A stretch of DNA of 32,562 nt from JBLMZW01 sp050259035 (lineage in GTDB: Bacteria; Bacillota; Syntrophomonadia; Syntrophomonadales; DTU052): contig JBLMZW010000229.1 of NCBI GenBank assembly GCA_050259035.1, positions 1 through 32,562 on the forward strand, written 5' to 3'. The stretch's first letter is position 1, and the number at the start of each line of letters is the position of its first letter. The notes under the pieces were generated by a model. It was not told the DNA's origin, made no database searches, and saw only the letters and a list, made by a program, of their open reading frames with translations. This document shows, in pieces, positions 16,496 through 24,523 of this stretch. The position numbers and the translations under genes are program-made.

Positions 16496-17068
16496 TCATC
16501 TCAACCGAGAAAAGCCCCAGGTTTCCCACTTCCAAATAGTCTCTTCCATTACTATTGGAACCACAACTTTACCGGGTATAAGAAAAGCCCTTTCTCTTAC
16601 CTTAAGCTCATTCTCACTGTCGTTATTTATATCTATGATCAACAGCTGGTCAATAGGCCGGTCAAGGGCTGAAGACAACCAGACCTGCCTCAAATGATCG
16701 CCTGACAAATCATAAAGAAACAGGTGGTTGCTATAAACCTGGTCCTTCTTAATCCAGAAGGGCCGATGGTGGCCGAAGCTCCCTCGCTTCCAGACAACCA
16801 TAGCCAGATCACGACGACCATCATTGGTTGCATCACCAAGGGTGAAAGCCGTCACTTTCCACGCGGGAGGTGATTCCCAGAGCAGCTTTCCATTTTCCTT
16901 TACCGATAGCCTTTCGCCGCTCAAGATATAGACTTCATTATTACCATTTTGATTCAAGTCACCGGATCTCTGAATTCGATCATCTGGTAGGAACACTAGC
17001 CCTGCAAAAAATAACACTCCAATAATAAATGCAATAATAATCTTTTTGGATACCGGGACTAACTTCAT
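16496..17068 (-). CDS. Small exported or anchored FG-GAP/VCBS-like protein
   Basis: This protein has 190 residues from the ATG at 17068. Residues 9-29 form a hydrophobic signal or anchor helix. Three short Asp/Asn-rich segments recur: DLNQNGNNEVYIL, DATNDGRRDLAMVVW and DINNDSENELKV. They are the calcium-loop-plus-strand pattern of FG-GAP/VCBS beta-propeller blades, but there are too few for a full propeller. The start is four bases after the DUF3160 gene stop, and AGGAG overlaps that stop, so translation is probably coupled. I do not recognise a specific function. Its tight coupling to DUF3160 suggests the two proteins work together outside the membrane. Confidence 0.75.
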   Translation of the reverse strand: MKLVPVSKKIIIAFIIGVLFFAGLVFLPDDRIQRSGDLNQNGNNEVYILSGERLSVKENGKLLWESPPAWKVTAFTLGDATNDGRRDLAMVVWKRGSFGHHRPFWIKKDQVYSNHLFLYDLSGDHLRQVWLSSALDRPIDQLLIIDINNDSENELKVRERAFLIPGKVVVPIVMEETIWKWETWGFSRLR

Positions 17069-17072
17069 GCTC

Positions 17073-19259
17073 CTATTCCCCGGGATAAATAATCCTGGAT
17101 TCACCGTTATCAGTAAATACCCTGGTCCATTCTGGAGCGGCCGGGGCCTTACCGTTTTGCAGCATTTCCTGCCACTTTCTATCAGTCAACCGGTCATTAG
17201 CCGCCCAGGGGAACTCATAGTAACTGAAAACGGCACCGCGCGCTATACGAAGCTTGCCGTCCACTGGTACTACTACGTAAATATTGTTTATATAGCCGGT
17301 ACCTTCTTCTAAAACTGTATCCGGTGGTGCGGTAGCCACATCCGCCACCAGAGCGGCAGGGTTCTCCCACAACTGTGACCTGCTGGTGACATTGTCATCC
17401 CGAAGAGCCTCATACCAGAAATGCTCCAGTTGCCCGCCGAAGGTTCGAATCAGTTCGTATTCATCTTTGGATAAATCCTTGTTGTTTAATTCCTTTTCGG
17501 AAATAGTTTTCAGTGAAACTGCCAGTTTCTCCAACCGGCCCAGGCTTTCCTGGTCAGTCTTTTCTAGCATGCCCCGGGCCTTCAAACCTTCGGCAGTCAT
17601 GGCTGAAAGAGAAGCTAATCGTGCATAGAGTTCCGGGTTAGGTTCAACATACCCACGGTCGTCATACTCCTCTTCCCCGCCCCCCATCTCGGCGTAAACC
17701 TGTTTGGCATATAAAACGGTATCATGTTTAAGTTCGGTCCAATTACCCAGGTAAGTTGCTAGTTCCTTTCTGGTCCAGGCCTCATTGAGCATAAATGATG
17801 GGTATCCGGCTGGTTTAGCATTAAGCAAGGGTAAAAGGGTGTAAAGCCAGTTAGAATACAGGTTCTGGGACCAGAAACCGCGTTTAAGGCCGCTTATTTT
17901 GGACTGCATCTTCTTCATATTTTGTGGGTAGTTAGAATAATTGGTTTCTCCCATGGAGTCCAGTATCTTATAGGCCTCATCCGACCCCATAGCCGCCGGG
18001 ATATCCAGTCCTTTCGGCAATACGCGTCTTTCGCCCTGGCTATTCTCATCTACTTCGCGGTAAACCAGGCGCTGAAAGACATCAGCATCCAGGGTATACC
18101 TCTGGCCCATGAAACGGAATCCCTTAATCTCTTTCTCTCTATCGGGTTGAATATTCTTATCAAATACCGGTACCGAATTTATTGCCGGGGGTTCTAATCG
18201 GCTGGCCTCACGAATAAAAGTCTTCCATTTAGCCTTATCTGCCGCGGCCTTTTGAAGGTCAGGGGTATTGCCATAAATTTTCTTGACCAGCGTGACATAT
18301 TGATAATACCCCAGGTCATCACTCTTCCCTACGAAGAAGTTGGTTGGCTGATAAATCTTTTCCCAGGTGGTATAATTGTCACCCTGGTTTAAAGCCATAG
18401 TAATAAGAGCCGCTGACCTGGTTTCATCTTCGTCTTTTAGACGGAAAGTTAGGCGTCCATACCACATCATGGTTTTAAAGTATTTTTTCAATTCCTCGGT
18501 TTTAGTATAGTGGCCCCGAGGTATGTACTGGGTGTAGTCCTCTTTTAAACCTTCTTGTATATCAGCTTTAGCCTGACCCAGATTCATCACCGGCGAAAGG
18601 GCTGCGCCGTCCTTATGATCTTCGATCAATTTCAATTCCCGGTCAACAACTGTTTGGACTTGTGGTGGAACGGTAGCCTTCGGGTTCATAAGGCGGCATG
18701 CCACCCCGAAGAACGCCATATTTCTCAAAGCCGCGTTTTCCCATTCTGTTCCCTTTAACTCCTGATACTGTTTAACAGACTCAGCTAGCATATCAGTACC
18801 CAGCTGTTTTAGCTCTGGAGCCAGGTATTTAGTTTCCACACTTTTTAACAGATGGTTAAAGAAGAGATGATAATTATGCAGCATGGCATCGGTGGTAACA
18901 AAATTGGGAACGCTGTCATAACGGTTATTCTCATAAACAATAAAGAATTCCGGGTTCATTCCGGAGGTCACTACAAAACCATTTTGGGTTAACAGACTCT
19001 GAGCCCCGGGTGAAAACTCAAAACGTTCCCGGTTAGTAACATTGCTCAGGTCATTTGCCACCTTATAAGGTTTGATTGAAGGGTTAACATTAACAGCTAA
19101 CTCCCGGTAGGAAGCGAAATTTGCGGCTTGCGCCGTTGGAGTGGACTCTTTCTTATTCTCCTGTTTTTTTGGTCCTTCTGCCTGCCCACACCCGCTCACT
19201 ACAAAAGCGACTAGTAGAATGACTGTAATAATCGATCCTTTTTTCTTCCAATACAACAT
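17073..19259 (-). CDS. DUF3160 family lipoprotein
   Basis: This 728-residue lipoprotein has its lipobox VSGC at residues 21-24 after a hydrophobic segment, so Cys24 should be lipidated and the protein anchored outside the membrane. A charged linker (KKQENKKESTPTAQ) follows. The rest matches my recollection of DUF3160, a large domain of unknown function. It includes PNFVTTDAMLHNYHLFF early, then GFRFMGQRYTLDADVFQRLVY, and FEWYEAL-like and YVEPNPELYARL segments in the C-terminal half. No catalytic motif is evident. The ATG at 19259 follows AGGGGAGGGG. The downstream FG-GAP-like gene is coupled to it. The upstream RCC1-propeller gene ends at a terminator, so this pair is a separate unit. Confidence 0.85.
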   Translation of the reverse strand: MLYWKKKGSIITVILLVAFVVSGCGQAEGPKKQENKKESTPTAQAANFASYRELAVNVNPSIKPYKVANDLSNVTNRERFEFSPGAQSLLTQNGFVVTSGMNPEFFIVYENNRYDSVPNFVTTDAMLHNYHLFFNHLLKSVETKYLAPELKQLGTDMLAESVKQYQELKGTEWENAALRNMAFFGVACRLMNPKATVPPQVQTVVDRELKLIEDHKDGAALSPVMNLGQAKADIQEGLKEDYTQYIPRGHYTKTEELKKYFKTMMWYGRLTFRLKDEDETRSAALITMALNQGDNYTTWEKIYQPTNFFVGKSDDLGYYQYVTLVKKIYGNTPDLQKAAADKAKWKTFIREASRLEPPAINSVPVFDKNIQPDREKEIKGFRFMGQRYTLDADVFQRLVYREVDENSQGERRVLPKGLDIPAAMGSDEAYKILDSMGETNYSNYPQNMKKMQSKISGLKRGFWSQNLYSNWLYTLLPLLNAKPAGYPSFMLNEAWTRKELATYLGNWTELKHDTVLYAKQVYAEMGGGEEEYDDRGYVEPNPELYARLASLSAMTAEGLKARGMLEKTDQESLGRLEKLAVSLKTISEKELNNKDLSKDEYELIRTFGGQLEHFWYEALRDDNVTSRSQLWENPAALVADVATAPPDTVLEEGTGYINNIYVVVPVDGKLRIARGAVFSYYEFPWAANDRLTDRKWQEMLQNGKAPAAPEWTRVFTDNGESRIIYPGE

Positions 19260-19306
19260 ACCCGCCTATCCCCTCCCCTATCTAATCCCGGTCAACCTTT
19301 TTCTTC

Positions 19307-19312
19307 ATTATA
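19307..19312 (-). promoter_or_regulatory. Possible -10 box for the DUF3160 gene
   Basis: A perfect TATAAT lies inside an AT-rich run about 50 bases upstream of the start. No good -35 is visible, so this is tentative. Confidence 0.3.
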
Positions 19313-19368
19313 TATACTATATACGCCAGAAAAGATTATTTCCTTCTCTCAAATAGAAATTATGGGGT

Positions 19369-19399
19369 TAAAAAATAATACCCCCGAACAGCGGGGGTA
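19369..19399 (-). terminator. Terminator of the RCC1/Big_2 gene
   Basis: The perfect 8-bp stem TACCCCCG/CGGGGGTA has a 5-base loop. On the minus strand it is followed by TTATTTTTTAA. It lies about 60 bases after the stop of the large repeat protein. Confidence 0.85.
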
Positions 19400-19457
19400 C
19401 TTAAGCTTATTAGTTTATCCATGATCATACAGGAAACCGGCACTTGCGGTTGTATAT

Positions 19458-22400
19458 TTAATTAACTACCTGAATGGGAATAGAAACCTGTACATTATTA
19501 CTGGCATTTGCCTCCATGGCATCACTGGCAGAGCTAATTTTAGAAATTACATAGTATGTTGTACCACTATTCAGTTTACCTACTACCTTACAGCTGATTT
19601 TGACCGTTTTTATTTTCCCTGCACCTAATTTTCCAGCCTTTTTGGCACTAATAAGAATATCATTTTCGTCCAGGGTTTGATCGGTAGAGATATAAGACCG
19701 GATTTCAACCTGGTCAGCCGGCTGGTTGCCACCGTTTTTTATGGCGATTTTGACCGGTAAAGTTTGTCGGTTAGAACTTTTCCATGATTGGGGAACGGTT
19801 ATAGATGATACTTCTAAATCAATCTGCCGGGCCTCAACATTCACTTCCGACTGGCAGACGTTGTTGTCTTTATTGCATTCTTCCACCTGGTTAGCTTCGT
19901 CGGCTATCGCCTTTAAACTCCACTGACCTGCTATAACTGTCTCAGGAATGGTAATCTTAAGCCCGACATTATAGGATCCCCCGGCTTTAATCTTCGGCAG
20001 CATTTTCTCTCCCAGTAAAACCTGATTTTGATCCTTAACTAGATAAAACTTGATTTTATTTTTTGGTGCTTGCGAGTGGCCGATATTTGATACCCGGGCC
20101 CTGATATTTACTTGGTCGCCGGCTATTATTGTGGAATTAATACTGAGCTGGCTTACAGCCAGGTCAGGCAATTGCGCAAGAGGTTTTGAATAAACCGTAA
20201 CCTGGCAAGAATCCAAATAATTACCGCTTATCGACGTGGCTGTAATAACCGTATTACCACGCCCGACCGCGGTCACAACTCCGTTTTGATCAACTGCGGC
20301 CACCCCCGGATCGCTGGATTCCCACTTGACGTTCTTATTCGTTGCGCTTTCAGGAAGGATACTGGGAGTCAAAGTTAATGTAGAATCGCCAACTCCCAGG
20401 GATATTTCTTTTTGATTGAGGGTTATTGAACTCACCGAAGAATAATCCGGTGTAATCACTTTACCTGGAGTACTGCGCTGGTCGAAAGTCCCATCACCTA
20501 ATTGACCCCAATGATTATATCCCCATGTGTAGATTGCAGCATCCCCACCAAGGGCGGCAGAAAACCAATGTCCGGCAGCAATGGATTTTATATTAGTAAG
20601 TCCAGGAACCTGAACTGGATCACCTTTATCTATTCCCTGGTCAAAATTAAACTGAGACCCGCCCGAGGTACCATCCCCCAGTTGACCCTGACAATTATCG
20701 CCCCATGCCCAGACTGTTCCATCCTCTTTCAAAGCCATAAAATGAGTGGTTCCAGCGGCTATAGCCTTAACGCCCGATAGCCCTTCTATCTTTTTCGGTA
20801 TCAAAATGTCTTCCTCAGGCTGCGGTATTCGCCCCCATACCCATACTGTACCATCATTTTTTAAGGCCATGCCCGAACTCGACCCGGCGGTAATATCCGT
20901 AACATTATCCAGGCCAGAAACCTGTACTGGACTATACCTTTTCTCTTCTGTCCCATCTCCGAGTTGCCCAAAGTCATTATCCCCCCAGGACCATACCGTT
21001 CCATCTTCTTTTAGTATCAAACAATGTCGTGACCCCAGAGCTAAATCCTTAACATCCGTTAGTCCATCTATTAGAACTGGCAGGCTATTGATTAGGAACA
21101 TTTTATTTGTGTCCTGTTGAAGCGGAAGAATCGCCCCCCAGCTCCAAACGGTACCATCTTCTGTCACTGCCATACTCGATGCATTACCCACAGCAACAAG
21201 CTTTACATTCTCTATGTTTTTTACTTGAACGGGTACATTACTATCAATACCCGGATCGAAGTCCCATTCATCATTGGGATCTCCCCCGGAAGATCCTATT
21301 CCCAGTCCGCCGTAGTTGTTCTCGCCCCAGGCCCATACAATACCATTAGTTGCTAGTGCCAATGTATTACCTGTACCTGCGGATATTTGTTTTATACCGC
21401 CTAACCCATTAACCTGAACTGGCAACGGTCTATTGTCCAGGGTCCCATCCCCTAAACTTCCCTCGTAGTTAAGCCCCTGGCACCAGACCGTCCCATCATC
21501 ATTTAAAAAGGCCAAATGAAACCATCCAGCCGATATGTTTTTCGGCACAAGAGTAGGATCAGCGGCAGGTAGATAAACCGTAACCTGGCATGAGTCTGAA
21601 TAGTTACCGCTTATGGATGTTGCCGTAATAACTGTATTGCCGCGTCCGACCGCGGTCACAACTCCGTTTTGATCAACTACGGCCACCCCGGGATCGCTGG
21701 ATTCCCACCTAACGTTCTTATTAGTAGCATTTTCAGGAAGGATACTGGCTAAAAGTGTTGCCGAAGAACCGCCTACTTCCAGTGATATCTCTTTTTGATC
21801 GATGGTCATTGAACTCACTGGGGTATAGTCCGGTTTAATAACTTCGACCGGCGAACTGCGCTGGTCAAAAGTCCCATCACCTAATTGTCCAAAAGTATTA
21901 TCTCCCCAGGCATAGATTTTTCCATCACTCCCAACAGCCATGGATACACGGTGCCCGGCAGCAATGGACACAATATTACCCAGGCCTGGAACCTGTATAG
22001 GTTCATATTTGTCTGTTATCTGGTCGAAATATCCCTCATCCCCTCCAGACTCACCATTACCCAATTGACCTTTGAAGTTGTCGCCCCAGGCCCAGACAGT
22101 TCCATCTTCTTTTAGAACTATAAAGTGGTTACTTCCAACGGCTATAGCCTTTATATCAGATAACCCCTCTACCTTTCTTGGAATCGGAGCATCTTGCCGA
22201 TACATAGTGCCATCTTGATATGGTGGTACTGTCCCCCATAACCAGACAGTCCCGTCTTCCTTTAAAGCCATGCTGGAGCCCATTCCTGCAGCGACGTCTT
22301 TCACGTTTTCGAGCCCGGTAATCTGAACCGGTGATATTTTTTGTTCCGTGGTGCCGTCTCCAAGTTGTCCGTTATCATTTCTCCCCCAGGCCAAGACTGT

Positions 22401-23054
22401 ACCATTATTTTTTAAAACCAAAACGTGATGCCAGCCTATAGCGGCATCTTTAACATCGGTCAGACCTTCCACCTGTACCGGTACAACATCATTGTTAAAC
22501 TCCATTCCGCTGTAGACAGAATACCGATACCCCCAATACCATACCGTACCGTCAGTCTTAGTTGCCAGACTGCTGGGACCACCGGCAAAAACCTGCGACA
22601 CATTACTAATGTTTATTTTAACCGGTGAATTCTTGTCGATTCCCGGATTAAATACTGTATCATTGGAACTTCCCCAGGTGCCTGTTTCCGGGCCGGTGCC
22701 ATCACCCAGCTGACCATAATCGTTTTCTCCCCAGGCCCAGACATTTCCGCCTTTATCAAGTGCCAATGTATGTCCGGGACTGGCAGCAATTTGTTTTATC
22801 CCTCCCAATCCTGTTACCTGAACCGGGCTCTTTCTATTCTCCAGAGTGCCATCGCCCAGATTTCCCCACTCATTTCTTCCCCAACCCCAAACCGTGCCGT
22901 CCTCATTCAAAATAATTCCATGCCATGCTCCGGCAACTAAACTCTGCGTTATAAGATTGGCCTTTGCTGTTGCCGGGTAAAACGTCAGAGTACTGAACAT
23001 CAAGAACATCCCTAAAAGAATTGATAATAACCTCCCGCGACCGTTCCTTATCAT
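19458..23054 (-). CDS. Secreted protein with two RCC1 propellers, two Big_2 domains and two CARDB-type modules
   Basis: This 1198-residue exported protein has a signal peptide (about 1-32). Order: RCC1 block 1 (about 38-405), Big_2 (413-494), RCC1 block 2 (503-866), Big_2 (873-955), CARDB-like 1 (963-1075), CARDB-like 2 (1078-1198). Each RCC1 block has seven blades with the pattern DGTVWxWG...GQLGDGT, enough for a closed seven-bladed propeller. Blades 3 and 5 lack the GQLGDGT part in both blocks, so the whole propeller-plus-Big_2 unit was duplicated. RCC1 repeats, Big_2 and CARDB are binding or surface modules, and no enzyme domain is present. The ATG at 23054 is chosen because it follows SD GGGGGGA. 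An in-frame TTG at 23069 overlaps the region just upstream. No cell-wall sorting signal is seen. Confidence 0.93.
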   Translation of the reverse strand: MIRNGRGRLLSILLGMFLMFSTLTFYPATAKANLITQSLVAGAWHGIILNEDGTVWGWGRNEWGNLGDGTLENRKSPVQVTGLGGIKQIAASPGHTLALDKGGNVWAWGENDYGQLGDGTGPETGTWGSSNDTVFNPGIDKNSPVKINISNVSQVFAGGPSSLATKTDGTVWYWGYRYSVYSGMEFNNDVVPVQVEGLTDVKDAAIGWHHVLVLKNNGTVLAWGRNDNGQLGDGTTEQKISPVQITGLENVKDVAAGMGSSMALKEDGTVWLWGTVPPYQDGTMYRQDAPIPRKVEGLSDIKAIAVGSNHFIVLKEDGTVWAWGDNFKGQLGNGESGGDEGYFDQITDKYEPIQVPGLGNIVSIAAGHRVSMAVGSDGKIYAWGDNTFGQLGDGTFDQRSSPVEVIKPDYTPVSSMTIDQKEISLEVGGSSATLLASILPENATNKNVRWESSDPGVAVVDQNGVVTAVGRGNTVITATSISGNYSDSCQVTVYLPAADPTLVPKNISAGWFHLAFLNDDGTVWCQGLNYEGSLGDGTLDNRPLPVQVNGLGGIKQISAGTGNTLALATNGIVWAWGENNYGGLGIGSSGGDPNDEWDFDPGIDSNVPVQVKNIENVKLVAVGNASSMAVTEDGTVWSWGAILPLQQDTNKMFLINSLPVLIDGLTDVKDLALGSRHCLILKEDGTVWSWGDNDFGQLGDGTEEKRYSPVQVSGLDNVTDITAGSSSGMALKNDGTVWVWGRIPQPEEDILIPKKIEGLSGVKAIAAGTTHFMALKEDGTVWAWGDNCQGQLGDGTSGGSQFNFDQGIDKGDPVQVPGLTNIKSIAAGHWFSAALGGDAAIYTWGYNHWGQLGDGTFDQRSTPGKVITPDYSSVSSITLNQKEISLGVGDSTLTLTPSILPESATNKNVKWESSDPGVAAVDQNGVVTAVGRGNTVITATSISGNYLDSCQVTVYSKPLAQLPDLAVSQLSINSTIIAGDQVNIRARVSNIGHSQAPKNKIKFYLVKDQNQVLLGEKMLPKIKAGGSYNVGLKITIPETVIAGQWSLKAIADEANQVEECNKDNNVCQSEVNVEARQIDLEVSSITVPQSWKSSNRQTLPVKIAIKNGGNQPADQVEIRSYISTDQTLDENDILISAKKAGKLGAGKIKTVKISCKVVGKLNSGTTYYVISKISSASDAMEANASNNVQVSIPIQVVN
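20190..20438 (-). repeat. Big_2-coding repeat, second protein copy
   Basis: Encodes residues 873-955. It is highly similar in DNA to 21573-21818, including an identical 33-base run (20263-20295 against 21646-21678). The offset of 1383 bases equals 461 codons. Confidence 0.8.
21573..21818 (-). repeat. Big_2-coding repeat, first protein copy
   Basis: Encodes residues 413-494. It is the partner of 20190-20438 and the best preserved part of a tandem duplication of about 460 codons within the gene. Confidence 0.8.
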
Positions 23055-23085
23055 TACATTTCCCCCCAAAAAGTTCCTTAGGCAG

Positions 23086-23094
23086 ATTATAGCA
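23086..23094 (-). promoter_or_regulatory. Extended -10 promoter of the RCC1/Big_2 gene
   Basis: On the minus strand TGCTATAAT is a perfect extended -10 (TG-N-TATAAT). No -35 is apparent, as is common for this promoter type. The start point would be near 23079, about 25 bases before the ATG. Confidence 0.55.
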
Positions 23095-23220
23095 TAAAAG
23101 TACTCGTTTGGTTTATTTTACCTCCCAAGGTCGCCTTTTCCACGAAGTGTTATTTTTTTAATCATCCATGGGAATACTTATGCCATGAAGAACTTAAAGA
23201 GTCCTTCTGGAGGGAGAAAA

Positions 23221-23880
23221 TTGCGAAGTGCAGGAATGGGTTTGTTATCAAATTGTGTGAGGTGGGATAGTTACAAAGGCTGCTTGAGAACAAAGAGGTC
23301 AATTGTTTCAATGTTGACAGCTATAATCCTGATGGCAGCCTTAACCTTGAATGCTGGTGCGGCAATGATTAAAAGAGACGATCTTGCTACAGTAGTGGTG
23401 ACGGTAAAGGCAGGCGATTCGTTGTGGAAAATAGCTCGGAAAACCTGTCCCGGTCAGAATCCGGTTGAGGTTATCAAGCTGATGCGCAACATGAATACGC
23501 TGGGTAAATACATTCACCCGGGAGATCGTCTGGTGGTGCCAAAATATACCCGCGTGGCGACGACTAAACGCCCGAGCCGGGGAAATACAACCGGGCAGGT
23601 TCTAACCTGTGAAGCCACCGCTTATTGCTATACCGGCAATCGTACGGCAACTATGACCTGGCCGACTGAGGGGAGAACCATTGCAGTTGACCCTGAAGTC
23701 ATCCCTTTGGGATCTAAGGTCAATGTCCGTTGCGAATCCCGACCTGAGGCCAACGGAGTGTACACCGCTGAAGATACTGGTGGTGTCATCAAAGGGAACA
23801 TTATTGATATCTATATGAATGATCGTTCCCAGGCCATTCAGTGGGGACGCAGAGATGTGGAAATAACCGTATTGGAGTAG
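23221..23880 (+). CDS. LysM and 3D-domain cell-wall protein (YocH/YabE-like)
   Basis: This protein has about 219 residues from a TTG at 23221, chosen because it lies directly after a strong SD (GGAGGGAG). An in-frame ATG at 23185 has no SD. A basic N-terminus and hydrophobic segment (IVSMLTAIILMAALTLNAGAA) form a signal peptide or anchor. One LysM domain follows (VTVKAGDSLWKIARK to HPGDRLVVPK), which binds peptidoglycan. A C-terminal 3D domain follows (CEATAYCYTG, AVDPEVIPLGSKV, YTAEDTGGVIKGNIIDIYM) with the conserved aspartates. The 3D fold is shared with MltA-type lytic transglycosylases, so peptidoglycan cleavage is the likely role. The gene is divergent from the RCC1 gene and ends at a strong terminator. 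Confidence 0.9.
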   Translation: MRSAGMGLLSNCVRWDSYKGCLRTKRSIVSMLTAIILMAALTLNAGAAMIKRDDLATVVVTVKAGDSLWKIARKTCPGQNPVEVIKLMRNMNTLGKYIHPGDRLVVPKYTRVATTKRPSRGNTTGQVLTCEATAYCYTGNRTATMTWPTEGRTIAVDPEVIPLGSKVNVRCESRPEANGVYTAEDTGGVIKGNIIDIYMNDRSQAIQWGRRDVEITVLE

Positions 23881-23890
23881 CGTATTTTAA

Positions 23891-23922
23891 GGCCCCGGGG
23901 CTTACACCCCGGGGTCTTTTTT
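23891..23922 (+). terminator. Terminator of the LysM-3D gene
   Basis: The GC-rich hairpin GGCCCCGGGG-cttaca-CCCCGGGGTC is followed by TTTTTT on the plus strand, starting ten bases after the stop. Confidence 0.9.
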
Positions 23923-24435
23923 GTTCTAAATAGCAAGGACATTTAATGCCTTGTCCCTAACTATATACAGATTGAGGCTGGACAAATAGCCGACGAGCGA
24001 CATTCGACGAGCCAATGCAACACCAGGCGAAACTGAGGCCGACTTCCAGCGGCGGGTTAGGGCAACCGGATGTTGCCCTACCTGCCACCACCATCATGGA
24101 TGTAGTGTTGGCGGGTTGCCCGCCGCCCGGCGAAGTAAGCCGTTGGCGTTGCCGGCGAGGAGACCAGGAGCGAGTGGCAATTGTCCCAGCCTAAGGGAGT
24201 AGCCAGCTTTTGCCATGGTTCTATCTGAATGGCACGAACCCATGCGGAGAGATTCCTCACCTGGAACTCCAGGACTTAAATTCAGTATGTTTCGCAAACT
24301 AGATTCTGATAACGGCTTGACATGTGGACGCGAGCATTCGCTGTGTTCAAGCAACGTCCCCTGTCAAGCCTTCCCATGCTCGTCATACACCGCACGAAGG
24401 ATTCTGTGCCATCTCTTTTCCAACTATTTTCTTAC
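23923..24435. other. GC-rich, hairpin-dense intergenic region without a clear gene
   Basis: About 510 bases between two terminators. Hairpins include TAGGGCAAC/GTTGCCCTA (24058-24080), GGCGGG/CCCGCC (24110-24124) and a long one with GGCTTGACA/TGTCAAGCC outer arms and GGACG/CGTCC inner arms (24314-24370). Parts are clearly richer in G+C than the flanks. Short open frames on both strands lack SD sites and recognisable domains. It may be a structured RNA, a decayed mobile element or a dispersed repeat. I cannot choose among these from one copy. Confidence 0.5.
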
Positions 24436-24485
24436 AATAAAAATGCGGGAAACTAGACGTGTAAAAACTCTAAATTTCCCGCATT
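24436..24485 (-). terminator. Terminator of the hydrogenase/hyp operon
   Basis: Perfect 11-bp arms AATGCGGGAAA (24442-24452) and TTTCCCGCATT (24475-24485) flank a 22-base loop. On the minus strand they are followed by TTTATT. It is about 40 bases after the hypE stop. The large loop is unusual. Confidence 0.7.
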
Positions 24486-24523
24486 GAGACTCGCAATATT
24501 AATTCTGTTATTAGTCTATTACC

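Noticed and set aside
19458..23054. CRISPR-like or intergenic repeat array from many short DNA repeats (e.g. around GGTACCATC/CCCCAGGCCCA)
   Set aside because: The repeats are irregular in spacing and are fully explained by RCC1 blades in one long reading frame.
23070..23220. A c-di-AMP (ydaO) riboswitch before the LysM-3D gene, common for cell-wall hydrolases in Firmicutes
   Set aside because: The region is too short and I see none of the conserved blocks. The SD and TTG start explain it.
24094..24354. An 86-codon minus-strand frame and overlapping frames in the GC-rich spacer, considered as a decayed transposase or intron protein
   Set aside because: No SD, low-complexity composition, no motif I can tie to a reverse transcriptase or transposase. 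The frames overlap strong hairpins.
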